64,000 bases of DNA, from the NCBI RefSeq assembly GCF_027580225.2, contig NC_073340.2, positions 36,366,001 to 36,430,000 of the forward strand. Reading direction: 5' to 3'. The notes under the pieces were generated by a model, which saw only the letters and a list, made by a program, of their open reading frames with translations, had not been told where the DNA came from and did no database searches. This DNA comes from Misgurnus anguillicaudatus. Taxonomy: Eukaryota; Chordata; Actinopteri; Cypriniformes; Cobitidae. This document shows positions 10,031 to 21,272 of this stretch, in pieces. Numbering within the stretch: position 1 is the stretch's first letter; each line of letters starts with the position of its first letter. The translations under genes were made by a program, and so were the position numbers.

Positions 10031-12078
10031 TGTCACAAGGTGACGATCTTTTTAAGGGCGGAACCAAAGTTAGGGAAGTTTTGGTTCCGCCCGGAAGGTT
10101 TCCCCACCGGGCCACATATGAAGACGGACCTTTTGACTTCCTGGTTTCCAGGGCAACGCTATCAGGGCTTTACGAGCCACAGGTGTAAAGCATTAACGAA
10201 ACCAAGTGTGATTGGAGGTTGCGGAAAGATGAAGGATTTAAATAGCCCTGTTGGAACACAGAGAAAAAGAGCGATTGACACGGAGCGATGTACATGGGAA
10301 GCGGTTGACACGGGGGAAGCTCCTTTGCCAAAGGCAGACGAAGACACGCACCTTTTGAAGAGCCCGAAGGCTCTGTTGATCCGGGGATCGCTGAAGCGGG
10401 CGGAAAGAGGACAGAGCCAAACAGGGTGAAAGAAAGGCAGGTCGTGGATCTTTAAGAAGGAGCACCCCGAAATCGTTGATGCTATCCGCTGTCTGTCGAT
10501 GTGTGTCGTAGCGCTGAGTTGGGCTCACCGGGTACGCTATTCTGGATTGCTGTATTGCTCTCTCTCTCGTTTGGATTATAGACTTACATCGAGGAAGATA
10601 CCGAAGACCTTATAGGTAGAAGGATTAAACGAATACTGACCGTGGATGAAAGAAACGAAGGAAAGACGCACCATTGTGAGTATACGTCTGTGGAAAAGTG
10701 GTGTTGGTGGCTGGAAAACGCCCTGTCTGTGCATCTGGAACTATTACAGCGTGAAGGCAACCTAGGACGAAGAAAGTACAGCAGTTGTGAGTAACGGAAC
10801 CTTCTTATGGAAGTGTTGTGCATGTATTTGACCTGTATGTCTCTCTGAGTGTTTCCGAAAGAGAGTGGACTGCCCTACCCCTGAGCCAGCGCGGTGGGTG
10901 AGCCGAAGGGTCTTTGTGTGGAAACAACTCCAGTGACGAAAACAAACACTAGGCCGTGTTACCATCTCCATATTCTCGTCCAGAGCGAAGTAAAGGAAGA
11001 CGGGCGTCTATTGTGTGCACTGAGTGGTGGGTGAGTTTTGGATGTAGAAATTTTCACTTGAAGTGGTGCTGTGTAATGCTGTGTATTGCAGTGGGATTGC
11101 TGTTGTCTTGTCTGACGTACCCCCGCCGGCTCCAGTCACTCGCTCCTGAGACGACGAAGAGGAAAGAACGGTCCTAGAGTAAGACCTGTACATGATTATG
11201 CTGTGAGTGTGTTTCAGTCTTAAAATCACGGAGTGGCATCTCGAAGTATTTTCCCAGCCAAACGCTCGGCGGACTTGAGTTTAGGAGTGGCGGTGAAGAA
11301 CTGTGCTATTGACGGTGTGTGAGTATTACCTATAATATTGCTACCTTACCTGTGTCTTTTGATCATCACAGAGCTAGAGGCGAAGGAGATCCGCCGCCCC
11401 GAGGTCTCGACGAAAGGGCGCCCCGGTCCAGTTTTCGATCGACCAACGGGTCTCGAGGAAAGGGCAGCGCTCGACCCGGTGTGCCGGCGTGACGTCCTCG
11501 CCCCTCTGTAGACCAACGAGCTCGCCGAGAGGGTTTTGGCCCCCGGCGCCACCTAGGAAACCACTGTCCAGTTGACGCATCACGTAGCCAGCCATCGTAA
11601 GTCCGCCACCCTGTCTAATGAAACATAACCTGATAAATCTGCCGATCAACAGAGAAAAGGAGTGTGTCGTATGAATCAAGCTGTCGTCTGTGGAAGAGAG
11701 AGAGAGAGCCAGCGTGAGCGCTGAGATACCGAACTGTGAAGAGAGCCATACCTACCCAAAGCTGTAGTCAGCGACGAGGTGAGAGAACCATTGGAGAACG
11801 ATTCACTGTGCCTTTGTGTCCCAGCAGACGTCTGTGGAGAGAAGGAGAGCTAGCGTGAACGCTGAGATGCCGAGCTGTGAAGAGAGCCTAGAGGGGCCGT
11901 TATTTTAAGTTCCCCTTTTTCCCTGCCCTATTTATTATTTTTAAATAAGTTAAATAAAGTACATTTTAATTTATGTCTACCTTGTGTGTCTGGTCATTGG
12001 GGTGGCTTTGGGAATCTCCTCGAGGTGGAGAAAGGGGCGTGACCTTACTTACATCTGGGTCCACCCCGACTTGTGACA
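10031..12078 (+). repeat. Gypsy LTR B, short subfamily, complete (2048 bp)
   Basis: This is a complete LTR from TGTCACAAGG at 10031 to CTTGTGACA at 12078. It has a 13-bp inverted repeat (10056-10068 with 10080-10092), a TATA-like TTTAAAT near 10237, and AATAAA signals near 11940-11960. If transcription starts just past the TATA-like box, the R region would be about 1.7 kb. Confidence 0.88.
11350..11610 (-). pseudogene. Antisense open block with internal stop (LTR B copy)
   Basis: This is the same block as in the other LTRs, with ATG at 11593-11595. A single A-to-T change turns a lysine codon near 11374 into TAG, so the frame ends ten codons early. It is the only one of the six copies with a nonsense change. 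Confidence 0.4.
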
Positions 12079-12228
12079 GATTTGGCGTAGTCGGCAGTCC
12101 ACCTCGGGTTGAGACCAAGGCCCCCCAATGACCTACCACGTTTTTTTAAAAAAGTAAAGTTCCCATCAACCCACTATCAGTCCCCAAACAACGCGTTCTC
12201 GGGACGAGAACGGATTGGCGGGGGAGGA
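12079..12228 (+). mobile_element. Minimal interior 4 of the non-autonomous Gypsy derivative (150 bp)
   Basis: The layout is as in interior 3, with two extra bases in the A-rich run near 12140-12155. The polypurine tract abuts LTR C at 12229. Confidence 0.8.
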
Positions 12229-14272
12229 TGTCACAAGGTGACGATCTTTTTAAGGGCGGAACCAAAGTTAGGGAAGTTTTGGTTCCGCCCGGAAGGTTTC
12301 CCCATCGGGCCACATATGAAGACGGACCTTTTGACTTCCTGGTTTCCAGGGCAACGCTATCAGGGCTTTACGAGCCACAGGTGTAAAGCATTAACGAAAC
12401 GAAGTGTGATTGGAGGTTGCGGAAAGATGAAGGATTTAAATAGCCCTGTTGGAACACAGAGAAAAAGAGCGATTGACACGGAGCGATGTACATGGGAAGC
12501 GGTTGACACCGGGGAAACTCCTTTGCCAAAGGCAGACGAAGACACGCACCTTTTGAAGAGCCCGAAGGCTCTGTTGATCCGGCGGTCGCTGAAGCGGGCG
12601 GAAAGAGGACAGAGCCAAACAGGGTGAAAGAAAGGCAGGTCGTGGATCTTTAAGAAGGAGCACCCCGAAATCGTTGATGCTATCCGCTGTCTGTCGATGT
12701 GTGTCGTAGCGCTGAGTTGGGCTCACCGGGTACGCTATTCTGGATTGCTGTATTGCTCTCTCTCTCGTTTGGATTATAGACTTACATTGAGGAAGATACC
12801 GAAGACCTTATAGGTAGAAGGATTAAACGAATACTGACCGTGGATGAAAGAAACGAAGGAAAGACGCACCATTGTGAGTATACGTCTGTGGAAAAGTGTT
12901 GTTGGTGGCTGGAAAACGCCCTGTCTGTGCATCTGGAATTATTACAGCGTGAAGGCAACCTAGGACGAAGAAAGTACAGCAAGTGTGAGTAACGGAACCT
13001 TCTTATGGAAGTGTTGTGCATGTATTTGACCTGTATGTTTCTCTGAGTGTTTCCGAAAGAGAGTGGACGGCCCTACCCCTGAGCCAGCGCGGTGGGTGAG
13101 CCGAAGGGTCTTTGTGTGGAAGCAACTCCAGTGACGAAAACAAACACTAGGCCGAGTTACCATCTCCATATTTCCGTCCAGAGCGAAGTAAAGGAAGACG
13201 GGCGTCTATTGTGTGCACTGAGTGGTGGGTGAGTCTTGGATGTAGAAATTTTCACTTGAAGTGGTGCTGTGTAATGCTGTGTATTGCAGTGGGATTGCTG
13301 TTGTTTTGTCTGACGTACCCCCGCCTCCAGTCACTCGCTCCTGAGAAGACGAAGAGGAAAGAACGGTCCTAGAGTAAGACCTGTACATGATTATGCTGTG
13401 AGTGTGTTTCAGTCTTAAAATCACGGAGTGGCATCTCGAAGTATTTTCCCAGCCAAACGCTCGGCGGACTTGAGTTTAGGAGTGGCGGTGAAGAACTGTG
13501 CTATTGACGGTGTGTGAGTATTACCTATAATATTGCTACCGTACCTGTGTCTTTTTATCATCACAGAGCTTGAGGCGAAGGAGATCCGCCGCCCCGAGGT
13601 CTCGACAAAAGGGCGCCCCGGTCCAGTTTTCGATCGACCAACGGGTCTCGAGGAAAGGGCAGCGCTCGACCCGGTGTGCCGGCGTGACGTTCTCGCCCCT
13701 CTGTATACCAACGAGCTCGCCGAGAGGGTTTTGGCCCCCGGCGCCACCTAGGAAACCACTGTCCAGTTGACGCATCGCGTAGCCAGCCATCGTAAGTCCG
13801 CCACCCTGTCTAATGAAACATAACCTGATAAATCTGCCGATCAACAGAGAAAAGGAGTGTGTCGTATGAATCAAGCTGTCGTCTGTGGAAGAGAGAGAGA
13901 GAGCCAGCGTGAGCGCTGAGATACCGAACTGTGAAGAGAGCCATACCTACCCAAAGCTGTAGTCAGCGACGAGGTGAGAGAACCATTGGAAAACGATTCA
14001 CTGTGTCTTGTGTCCCAGCAGACGTCTGTGGAGAGAAGGAGAGCTAGCGTGAACGCTGAGATGCCGAGCTGTGAAGAGAGCCTAGAGGGGCCGTTATTTT
14101 AAGTTCCCCTTTTTCCCTGCCCTATTTATTATTTTTAAATAAGTTAAATAAAGTACATTTTAATTTATGTCTACCTTGTGTGTCTGGTCATTGGGGTGGC
14201 TTTGGGAATCTCCTCGAGGGGGAGAAAGGGGCGTGACCTTACTTGCATCTGGGTCCACCCCGACTTGTGACA
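12229..14272 (+). repeat. Gypsy LTR C, short subfamily, complete (2044 bp)
   Basis: The LTR is complete from TGTCACAAGG to CTTGTGACA. The antisense open block is at 13545-13805. After the LTR only GATTTGGC of the primer site remains before the next unit begins. Confidence 0.87.
13545..13805 (-). other. Candidate antisense exon with open block (LTR C copy)
   Basis: This copy is open for the full block. It has one amino-acid change in the FRRDL region (F-C-R) and a weaker donor (GTACGG in place of GTAAGG). Confidence 0.38.
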
Positions 14273-14280
14273 GATTTGGC

Positions 14281-15055
14281 CCGGAAGGTTTCCCCACCGG
14301 GCCACATATGAAGACGGACCTTTTTGACTTCCTGGTTTCCAGGGCAACGCTATCAGGGCTTTACGAGCCACAGGTGTAAAGCATTAACGAAACCAAGTGT
14401 GATTGGAGGTTGCGGAAAGATGAAGGATTTAAATAGCTCTGTGGGAACACAGAGAGACGGAGAGCGATTGACACGGAGCGATGTACATGGGAAGCGGTTG
14501 ACACGGGGGAAGCTCCTTTGCCAAAGGCAAACGAAGACACGCACCTTTTGAAGAGCTCGAAGGCTCTGTTGATCCGGCGATCGCTGAAGCGGGCGGAAAG
14601 AGGACAGAGCCAAACAGGGTGAAAGAAAGGCAAGTCGTGGATCTTTAAGAAGGAGCACCCCGAAATCGTTGATGCTATCCGCTGTCGGTCGATGTGTGTC
14701 GTAGCGCTGAGTTGGGCTCACCGGGTACGCTATTCTGGATTGCTGTATTGCTCTCTCTCTCGTTTGGATTATAGACTTACATTGAGGAAGATACCGAAGA
14801 CCTTATAGGTAGAAGAATTAAACGAATACTGACCTTGGATGCAAGAAACGAAGGAAAGACGCACCATTGTGAGTATACGTCTGTGGAAAAGTGTTGTTGG
14901 TGGCTGGAAAACGCCCTGTCTGTGCATCTGGAATTATTACGAAGAAAGTACAGCAGTTGTGAGTAACGGAACCTTCTTATGGAAGTGTTGTGCATGTATC
15001 TGACCTGTATGTCTCTCTGAGTGTTTCCGAAAGAGAGTGGACGGCCCTACCCCTG
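14281..15055 (+). repeat. Gypsy LTR D, truncated at both ends, rightward
   Basis: LTR D starts about 60 bases into the LTR (CCGGAAGGTTTCC). The 148-bp interior and the LTR 5' end were deleted at a GGC/GC microhomology after 14280. It stops near 15055, where the sequence becomes leftward LTR E. A 16-bp gap near 14939 (loss of the GCGTGAAGGCAACCTAG part) is a further internal deletion. Confidence 0.8.
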
Positions 15056-17677
15056 TGGCTGCTAGTGGTTAGGCCACGCCCCTTCTCAATTTCCACCTCG
15101 AGGAGGTCCCCAAAACCAACCCAATGACCAAACAACAACGAGGAACAGGTAAGTATAAAAAAATATTCTTTATTTATTTAAATATTTAAAAAGTACTGGG
15201 GATTGGGGAAAGGGAAATTAAAACTAATGTCCAACTCTGCCCTCCAGGGGGGTCACGAGCAAGTGAGTGACAGGGGGTGGGGGTTGCGTCAGGGAACGGG
15301 CTCCCGCCCCTGGTTCCCTCTGCCCGTGGCGCGCTCCTCTTCCTGGAGGCAGAATAAATCAAAATCAGTGTTGGTATAGACTTATTCTTATCCGTGTACC
15401 TGTAGCTAGCTCGCGGCGGTTCACCGCCTATCTCACACAGCTCCTCGCTGGTCGACTCACTCTCCTTCCCTGTTCTCTCTTTCTCCACAGACTACAGCCG
15501 GGGCACGAGGACACGATGGATCAACCTCAAAGGGTTCTCTCACCTCTTCACCGACTACGGCTTTTGGTAAGTATGGGTTTCCTTCCTTGCTCGTTCCTTT
15601 GTCACTCACACCGGTTCTCTCGACTCCTCCACAGACGACTGCTGGGACACAAAGGCACAGTGATTCGGTTTCTAATGGTTTCTCTCACCTCGTCGCTGAC
15701 TACAGCTTCTGGTACGTTGGACTTTCCTGAACGGCTTGATATCTCAGCGGTCACGCTGGCTTTCTCTCTCTCTCCACAGATGACTGCTGGGACACAAAGG
15801 CACAGTGAATCGATTTCCAATGGTTTCTCTCACCTCGTCGCTGACTACAGCTTCTGGTACGTTGGGCTTTCCTGAACGGCTTGATATCTCAGCGGTCACG
15901 CTGGCTTTCTCTCTCTCTCCACAGATGACTGCTCTGCGCTGACTACAGCTTTGGGTAGGTATGGCTCTCTTCACAGTTCGGTATCTCAGCGCTCACGCTG
16001 GCTCTCTCTCTCCTCTTCCACAGACGACAGCTTGATTCATACGACACACTCCTTTTCTCTGTTGATCGGCAGATTTATCAGGTTACGTTTTATTTAACAG
16101 GGTGGCGGACTTACGATGGCTGGCTACGCGATGCGTCAACTGGACAGTGGTTTCCTAGGTGGCGCCGGGGGCCAAAACCCTCTCGGCGAGCTCGTTGGTC
16201 TACAGAGGGGCGAGAACGTCACGCCGGCACACCGGGTCGAGCGCTGCCCTTTCCTCGAGACCCGTTGGTCGATCGAAAACTGGACCGGGGCGCCCTTTCG
16301 TCGAGACCTCGGGGCGGCGGATCTCCTTCGCCTCAAGCTCTGTGATGATAAAAAGACACAGGTAAGGTAGCAATATTATAGGTAAAACTCACACACCGTC
16401 AATAGCACAGTTCTTCACCGCCACTCCTGAACTCAAGTCCGCCGAGCGTTTTGGCTGGGAAAATACTTCGAGATGCCACTCCGTGATTTTAAGACTGAAA
16501 CACACTCACAGCATAATCATGTACAGGTCTTACTCTAGGACCGTTTTTCCTCTTCGTCGTCTCAGGAGCGAGTGACTGGAGGCGGGGGTACGTCAGACAA
16601 GACAACAGCAATCCCACTGCAATACACAGCATTACACAGCACCACTTCAAGTGAAAATTTCTACATCCAAGACTCACCCACCACTCAGTGCACACAATAG
16701 ACGCCCGTCTTCCTTTACTTCGCTCTGGACGAGAATATGGAGATGGTAACACGGCCTAGTGTTTGTTTTCGTCACTGGAGTTGTTTCCACACAAAGACCC
16801 TTCGGCTCACCCACCGCGCTGGCTCAGGGGTAGGGCAGTCCACTCTCTTTCGGAAACACTCAGAGAGACATACAGGTCAGATACATGCACAACACTTCCA
16901 TAAGAAGGTTTCGTTACTCACAACTGCTGCACTTTCTTCGTCCTAGGTTGCCTTCACGCTGTAATAACTCCAGATGCACAGACAGGGCGTTTTCCAGCCA
17001 CCAACAACACTTTTCCACAGACGTATACTCACAATGGTGCGTCTTTCCTTCGTTTCTTGCATCCAAGGTCAGTATTCGTTTAATTCTTCTACCTATAAGG
17101 TCTTCGGTATCTTCCTCAATGTAAGTCTATAATCCAAACGAGAGAGAGAGCAATACAGCAATCCAGAATAGCGTACCCGGTGAGCCCAACTCAGCGCTAC
17201 GACACACATCGACCGACAGCGGATAGCATCAACGACTTCGGGGTGCTCCTTCTTAAAGATCCACGACTTGCCTTTCTTTCACCCTGTTTGGCTCTGTCCT
17301 CTTTCCGCCCGCTTCAGCGATCGCCGGATCAACAGAGCCCTCGGGCTCTTCAAAAGGTGCGTGTCTTCATTTGCCTTTGGCAAAGGAGCTTCCCCCGTGT
17401 CAACTGCTTCGCATGTACATCGCTCCGTGTCAATCGCTTCTTCTTCTCTGTGTTCCAACAGAGCTATTTAAATCCTTCATCTTTCCGCAACCTCCAATCA
17501 CACTTGTTTCATTAATGCTTTACACCTGTGGCTCGTAAAGCCCTGATAGCGTTTCCCTGGAAACCAGGAAGTACAAAGGTCCGTCTTCATATGTGGCCCG
17601 GTGGGGAAACCTTCCGGGCGGAACCAAAACTTCCCTAACTTTGGTTCCGCCCTTAAAAAGATCGTCACCTTGTGACA
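15056..17677 (-). repeat. Gypsy LTR E, long subfamily, leftward (2622 bp); right edge of the array
   Basis: LTR E matches LTR 1 almost throughout, including its U5/poly(A) type and the tandem 145-bp units (two 77-nt blocks, 15635-15711 and 15780-15856). It lacks the terminal bases on its 3' side, at the junction with LTR D. Its 5' end TGTCACAAGG lies at 17677 and is followed by unrelated DNA. Confidence 0.85.
16101..16361 (+). other. Candidate antisense exon with 82-codon open block (LTR E copy)
   Basis: The acceptor TTTTATTTAACAG precedes 16101, ATG is at 16116, the frame is open to the CAG/GTAAGG donor after 16361. Confidence 0.4.
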
Positions 17678-17689
17678 TATACATCTATA

Positions 17690-17850
17690 TGTGTAAATAT
17701 GATTAGAATATTAAAAACCTGAAAAGTGTTACATTAGGGTAAATTTAGAATGGATAAAAATGTGCGATTAATTTGCGATTAATCGCAGTTAACTCATGAA
17801 ATCATGCGATTAATCTAGATTAATTTTTTTAATCTATTGACAGCCCTACT
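17690..17850. repeat. hAT-like terminal fragment
   Basis: The stretch contains repeated GCGATTAATC-like words and ends ATTGACAGCCCT, a terminus I associate with vertebrate hAT elements. It is cut on the left by LTR E and on the right by the Tc1 element. Confidence 0.45.
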
Positions 17851-17951
17851 TTATACACAACCCGAATACCAGAAAAGTTGTGACGTTTTTAAACTTTAAT
17901 AAAATGATAACTAAAAGACTTTCAAATCACATGAGCCAATATTTTATTCAC

Positions 17952-20211
17952 CATTCATTCATTCATTCATTTAGGCCCTTTGCGTCGAGAACGACGATTG
18001 GTGTGGTGCTTCAGTCTTCTACTATTGAGGAAGTCTAAATACTGCAGGTGAGATCTTGATGCACCAGATCTTATAGAGGAGTGCCACATTGCTCGGTCAG
18101 CGGCAAGGTTTTCCCAGTTATCACTTGATAGACCGAACGACCGAAGGTCACGCTTCAGGACATCCTTATAACAATGGAGCTTCGGCCGCCCGACTGGGCG
18201 GGGGGCATCAGCAATTTCGCCATACAGGATTGCTTTTGGTACCCGATTTTCATCCATCCGGTAGATGTGACCAGCCCATAAGCAGTGTGTGCGCAGCATA
18301 GTGTAGAGGTCTGTGCACTTGGTTGTAGAAAGGATAGCCGAATTTGGAACGTGATCCTTCCAGGTTATGCCGATAATTGAGCACAGGCAACAAAGGGTGA
18401 AAGGTGTTCAGACGATGTCGTCACTGCCGTACAGGAGAGTGCTGAGTATACAGGCCTCGTAAACTTGAATTTTTAGGCGGAGAGACAGCGAGTTGTTCTT
18501 CCATACTCTCTCGCTGAGCCTGCCGAAGGTTGTTGATGCTTTCCCAATACGGATGTCAAATTCACAGTCTAGTTTGTTGAAGGTGTCGACTGTGGAACCC
18601 AGATAGGTGAACTTTGAGACGTTTGTCAGTTCACAGTTGCAGTGTTGGGAGTAACAGTAACTATATTACTTTTTTGGGTAACGAAGTAAAGTAACGCATT
18701 ACACTAATAATATTGGTAACTACACTACTTTACTAGACTATAGGAACGCACTTTTCTGCGTTACCCAAGCAGTTTTTGCCTGAGTGTAAAGTTCTGTCTG
18801 TTTAAGTGGTGCGTGCATGCGTGTGCCTGTACGTGTGTCGTTGCCATAGAGATTGATTTGACGTAGCTGCTGGCGCAAATGGAAGCGGGAAATGGAGACG
18901 GAGGGTTTCGGCCACTGGGGCGATATTCACATTACTTTCAGTTTATTGCTCGAAAGGACAAAAATATTTGTGTGAAATGCACACTATGCCCACACGACAA
19001 GTGTCTTTCAACTGCTGCCAACGCGATGAGCAACCTGTCGGAGCATTTGTAAGCCCAGCATGGCAATACAACACTTGTGGCGAAAGATCCTGCTTACCGG
19101 TCATTTAAAGGAAGGTGGGTTTTGTGGATGATTACATGGTCAAGTTTAGAGCGTGGATGTTGCCATGTCATCTTGGACCATGTTGAGCCTTCAAAAAAAG
19201 ATGCTGGAATGCACAGCTTGTGTAAAGCGCAAAACTCAAGGAGGCGCTGTCCATTATCGTTCATTGAGCCCACTCCATGTGGACCCAGCACGTCTGGCCA
19301 TGCATTGGAGTCGCTGCCCACACGAGCATTGAAATCACCAAGGATAACTATGTGGTGGCCGCGCCTAATGTTGGAAAGAGTTTCACTCAGTAAGAGATAG
19401 AAAGCATCTTTCTGATCATCTGGCGAAGTTTGGGTCGGGGCGTAGGTAGAAAGTAATGTCACTGGGCCGGAGGTGGTATAAAGTCGCAGTGATGACAACC
19501 TGGGAGAGATGGAGATGGAAGTTTTAGTGAAACAAAGCAGCTTATTTCGGATGGCAAAACCCACTCCATGCTTTGGACTTTGGTTTTCGGGATAGCCATT
19601 CCAGTAAAACGTGTAGTTTGCCTCACGAACAGAGCCACTTCCGGTGAGCCACGTCTCGCTTAATGCTGCGATGTCCACCTCGAGTCGTAGAAGTTCTTTA
19701 TCTATAATAGCAGACTTTCGAGGATGGGCTCCGTCAAGACGAGAAGACACCCCTAGAGAGCGGACATTCCAACATGCCAAATACAGTAGGGAGGCAGTAA
19801 CAGGATGACGACCGGGACGCGCCTGCCTAGAACGCGAGCCCTGCCGAGCAACGACAGCACCCCTGTTTGCAGGGGGCTCCCGAGTTGCCAGTCGCTGAGG
19901 GTTTTTTCCAGACAATTCCATCATAGTTAGTTGCTTGAAACGTCAAACGCCGGGGCAGAGGGTTAGTGGATGAATGCGTGCCCAGAACAAAACATCCACC
20001 TCTGGACCCAGCACTACAAACACCAGCGGAGCACAGATGTGCGACAGCTGGAGCAGTGATGGGTTGCCCCGCAGTACCCGCTAACTGGGTATTGATCCCT
20101 GACCGTTGACCATAGAATGGTTCTTCCGCTCGGTTATCTGCCATGGGAGACCGATTGCTGAAAACCTACGGCTACGCTCACACCATGACTGCCAACTCCT
20201 GCTGGCAAGCT
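17952..20211 (-). pseudogene. LINE with APE endonuclease, missing the RT core
   Basis: This is a minus-strand non-LTR element. The endonuclease frame (19924 to about 19120) has the AP-endonuclease series: WNVRSL, LSETW, GDFNARVG and a closing SKLDHV. The C-terminal end of the RT ORF lies at 18640 to 17967, with FTYLGSTV, a fingers-like TLLYG motif and a tail around WAGHIYRMDENRVPKAILYGE. The RT core between them is absent and a hAT fragment occupies the gap. The 3' end has an (AATG)n tail (17950-17966). The C-terminal block resembles RTE/CR1-type elements; I do not assign the clade. Frame changes upstream of 19924 show decay. Confidence 0.75.
18640..19120 (+). mobile_element. hAT fragment with BED-type zinc finger start, nested in the LINE
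   Basis: The left end CAGTGTTGGGAGTAAC at 18640 is a typical hAT terminus. An ATG near 18879 opens a frame with a BED-like finger (CVKCTLC near 18980), but a TAA at about 19049 falls between the finger histidines. The right end is not sharp (about 19095-19125), and no right terminal repeat was found, so this is a fragment. Confidence 0.65.
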
Positions 20212-20806
20212 AGCATTTTCACACACAAATTCAAAATAGAACATAGAAAACATTGCAAATGTTTAAACTAAGAAATTTTACAATTGTATGCACAAAATAA
20301 GCTAATTTCAAATTTGATTTCTGCTACAGGTCTCAAAATAGTTGGGACAGGACATGTTTACCATGGTATAGCATCTCCTTTTCTTTTCAAAACAGTTTGA
20401 AGACATCTGGGCATTGAGGCTATGAGTTGCTGGAGTTTTGGTGTTGGAATTTGGTCCCATTCTTTCCTTATATAGATTTCCAGCTGCTGAAGAGTGTGTG
20501 GTCGTCTTTGACGTATTTTTTGTGTAATGATGCGCCAAATGTTCTCTATAGGTGAAAGCAGGCAGCCCAGTTCAGCACCCGGACTCTTCTACGACGAAGC
20601 CATCCTGTTGTAATAGCTGCAGTATGTGGTTTTGCATTGTCCTGCTGAAATATACACTGCCTTCCCTGAAATAGATGTCGTTTGAATATGTTGCTCTAAA
20701 CCTTTATATACCTTTCAGCATTCACACAGCCTTCCAAAACATGCAGGCTGCCCATACTGTATGCACTTATGCACCCCCATACCATCAGAGATGCTGGCTT
20801 TTGAAC

Positions 20807-21272
20807 TTAACGCTGATAACATGCTGAAAGGTCTCCCTCCTCTTTATCCCGGAGGACATGGCGTCCGTGATTTCCAACAAGAATGTCAAATTTGGACTCG
20901 TCTAACCATAGAACACTATTCCACTTTGAAATAGTCATTTTTAAATGAGCCTTGGCCCACAGGACACAACGGCGCTTCTGGACCATGTTCACATATGGCT
21001 TCCTTTTTGCATGATAGAGCTTTAGTTGGCATCTGCTGATGGCACGGCGGATTGTGTTTATCGACAGTGGTTTCTGGAAGTATTCCTGGGCCCATTTAGT
21101 AATGTCGATGAGTAATGCAGTGTCGTCTGAGGGCCCGAAGACCACGGGCATCCAATAAAGGTCTCCGGCCTTGTCCCTTACGCACAGAGATTGCTCCATT
21201 TTCTCGGAATCTTTTGATGATGTTATGCACTGTAGATGATGAGATTTGCAAAGCCATTGTAATTTGACATTA
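20807..21272 (-). pseudogene. Tc1-like transposase remnant, copy 1
   Basis: The minus-strand frame contains a Tc1/IS630 catalytic-core motif, W-L-D-E-S-K-F-D-I, where the second aspartate of the DDE triad is expected, preceded by the helix-turn-helix-like part with [14 protein letters not shown] at 20807-20809 closes the frame. Beyond it, in the same frame, a typical downstream motif (SLMVWGCISAYSMG) is visible, so the stop is a nonsense change. Copy 2 has the same stop. Confidence 0.7.

Larger units (their letters stand above)
1..17677. mobile_element. Composite Ty3/Gypsy array: autonomous interior plus tandem and inverted long-LTR units
   Basis: One repeat family fills this stretch. From left to right: a leftward gag-pol interior (1-2682), a leftward 2.8-kb LTR, a 148-bp interior, a leftward 2.0-kb LTR, a 149-bp interior, 57 bp of a further leftward LTR, an inversion at 7850/7851, three rightward 2.0-kb LTRs separated by about 148-bp interiors, a truncated rightward LTR, a second inversion near 15055, and a leftward 2.6-kb LTR that ends at 17677 against unrelated DNA. 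LTR ends were placed by the shared terminal TGTCACAAG/CTTGTGACA motifs flanked by primer-binding-site and polypurine sequences. Orientation is fixed by gag and by AATAAA-type poly(A) signals near each LTR 3' end. Unequal recombination between LTRs is the likeliest origin; misassembly is the alternative. Confidence 0.85.
17852..21272 (-). mobile_element. Tc1-like transposon copy 1, split by a LINE and 3'-truncated
   Basis: A terminal sequence beginning near 17852 (ACAACCCGAATACC) matches, in inverse, the end of copy 2 at 35340-35359. It runs to about 17951, is interrupted by LINE sequence, and resumes near 20212 up to 21272, where it breaks into an L2-like fragment. The transposase remnant is listed separately. 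Confidence 0.75.

Noticed and set aside
12109..12627. 172-codon frame crossing from the minimal interior into LTR C (also 9932-10429)
   Set aside because: The frame crosses the polypurine tract and LTR boundary, differs between copies because of single-base changes in the A-run, and contains no recognisable domain.
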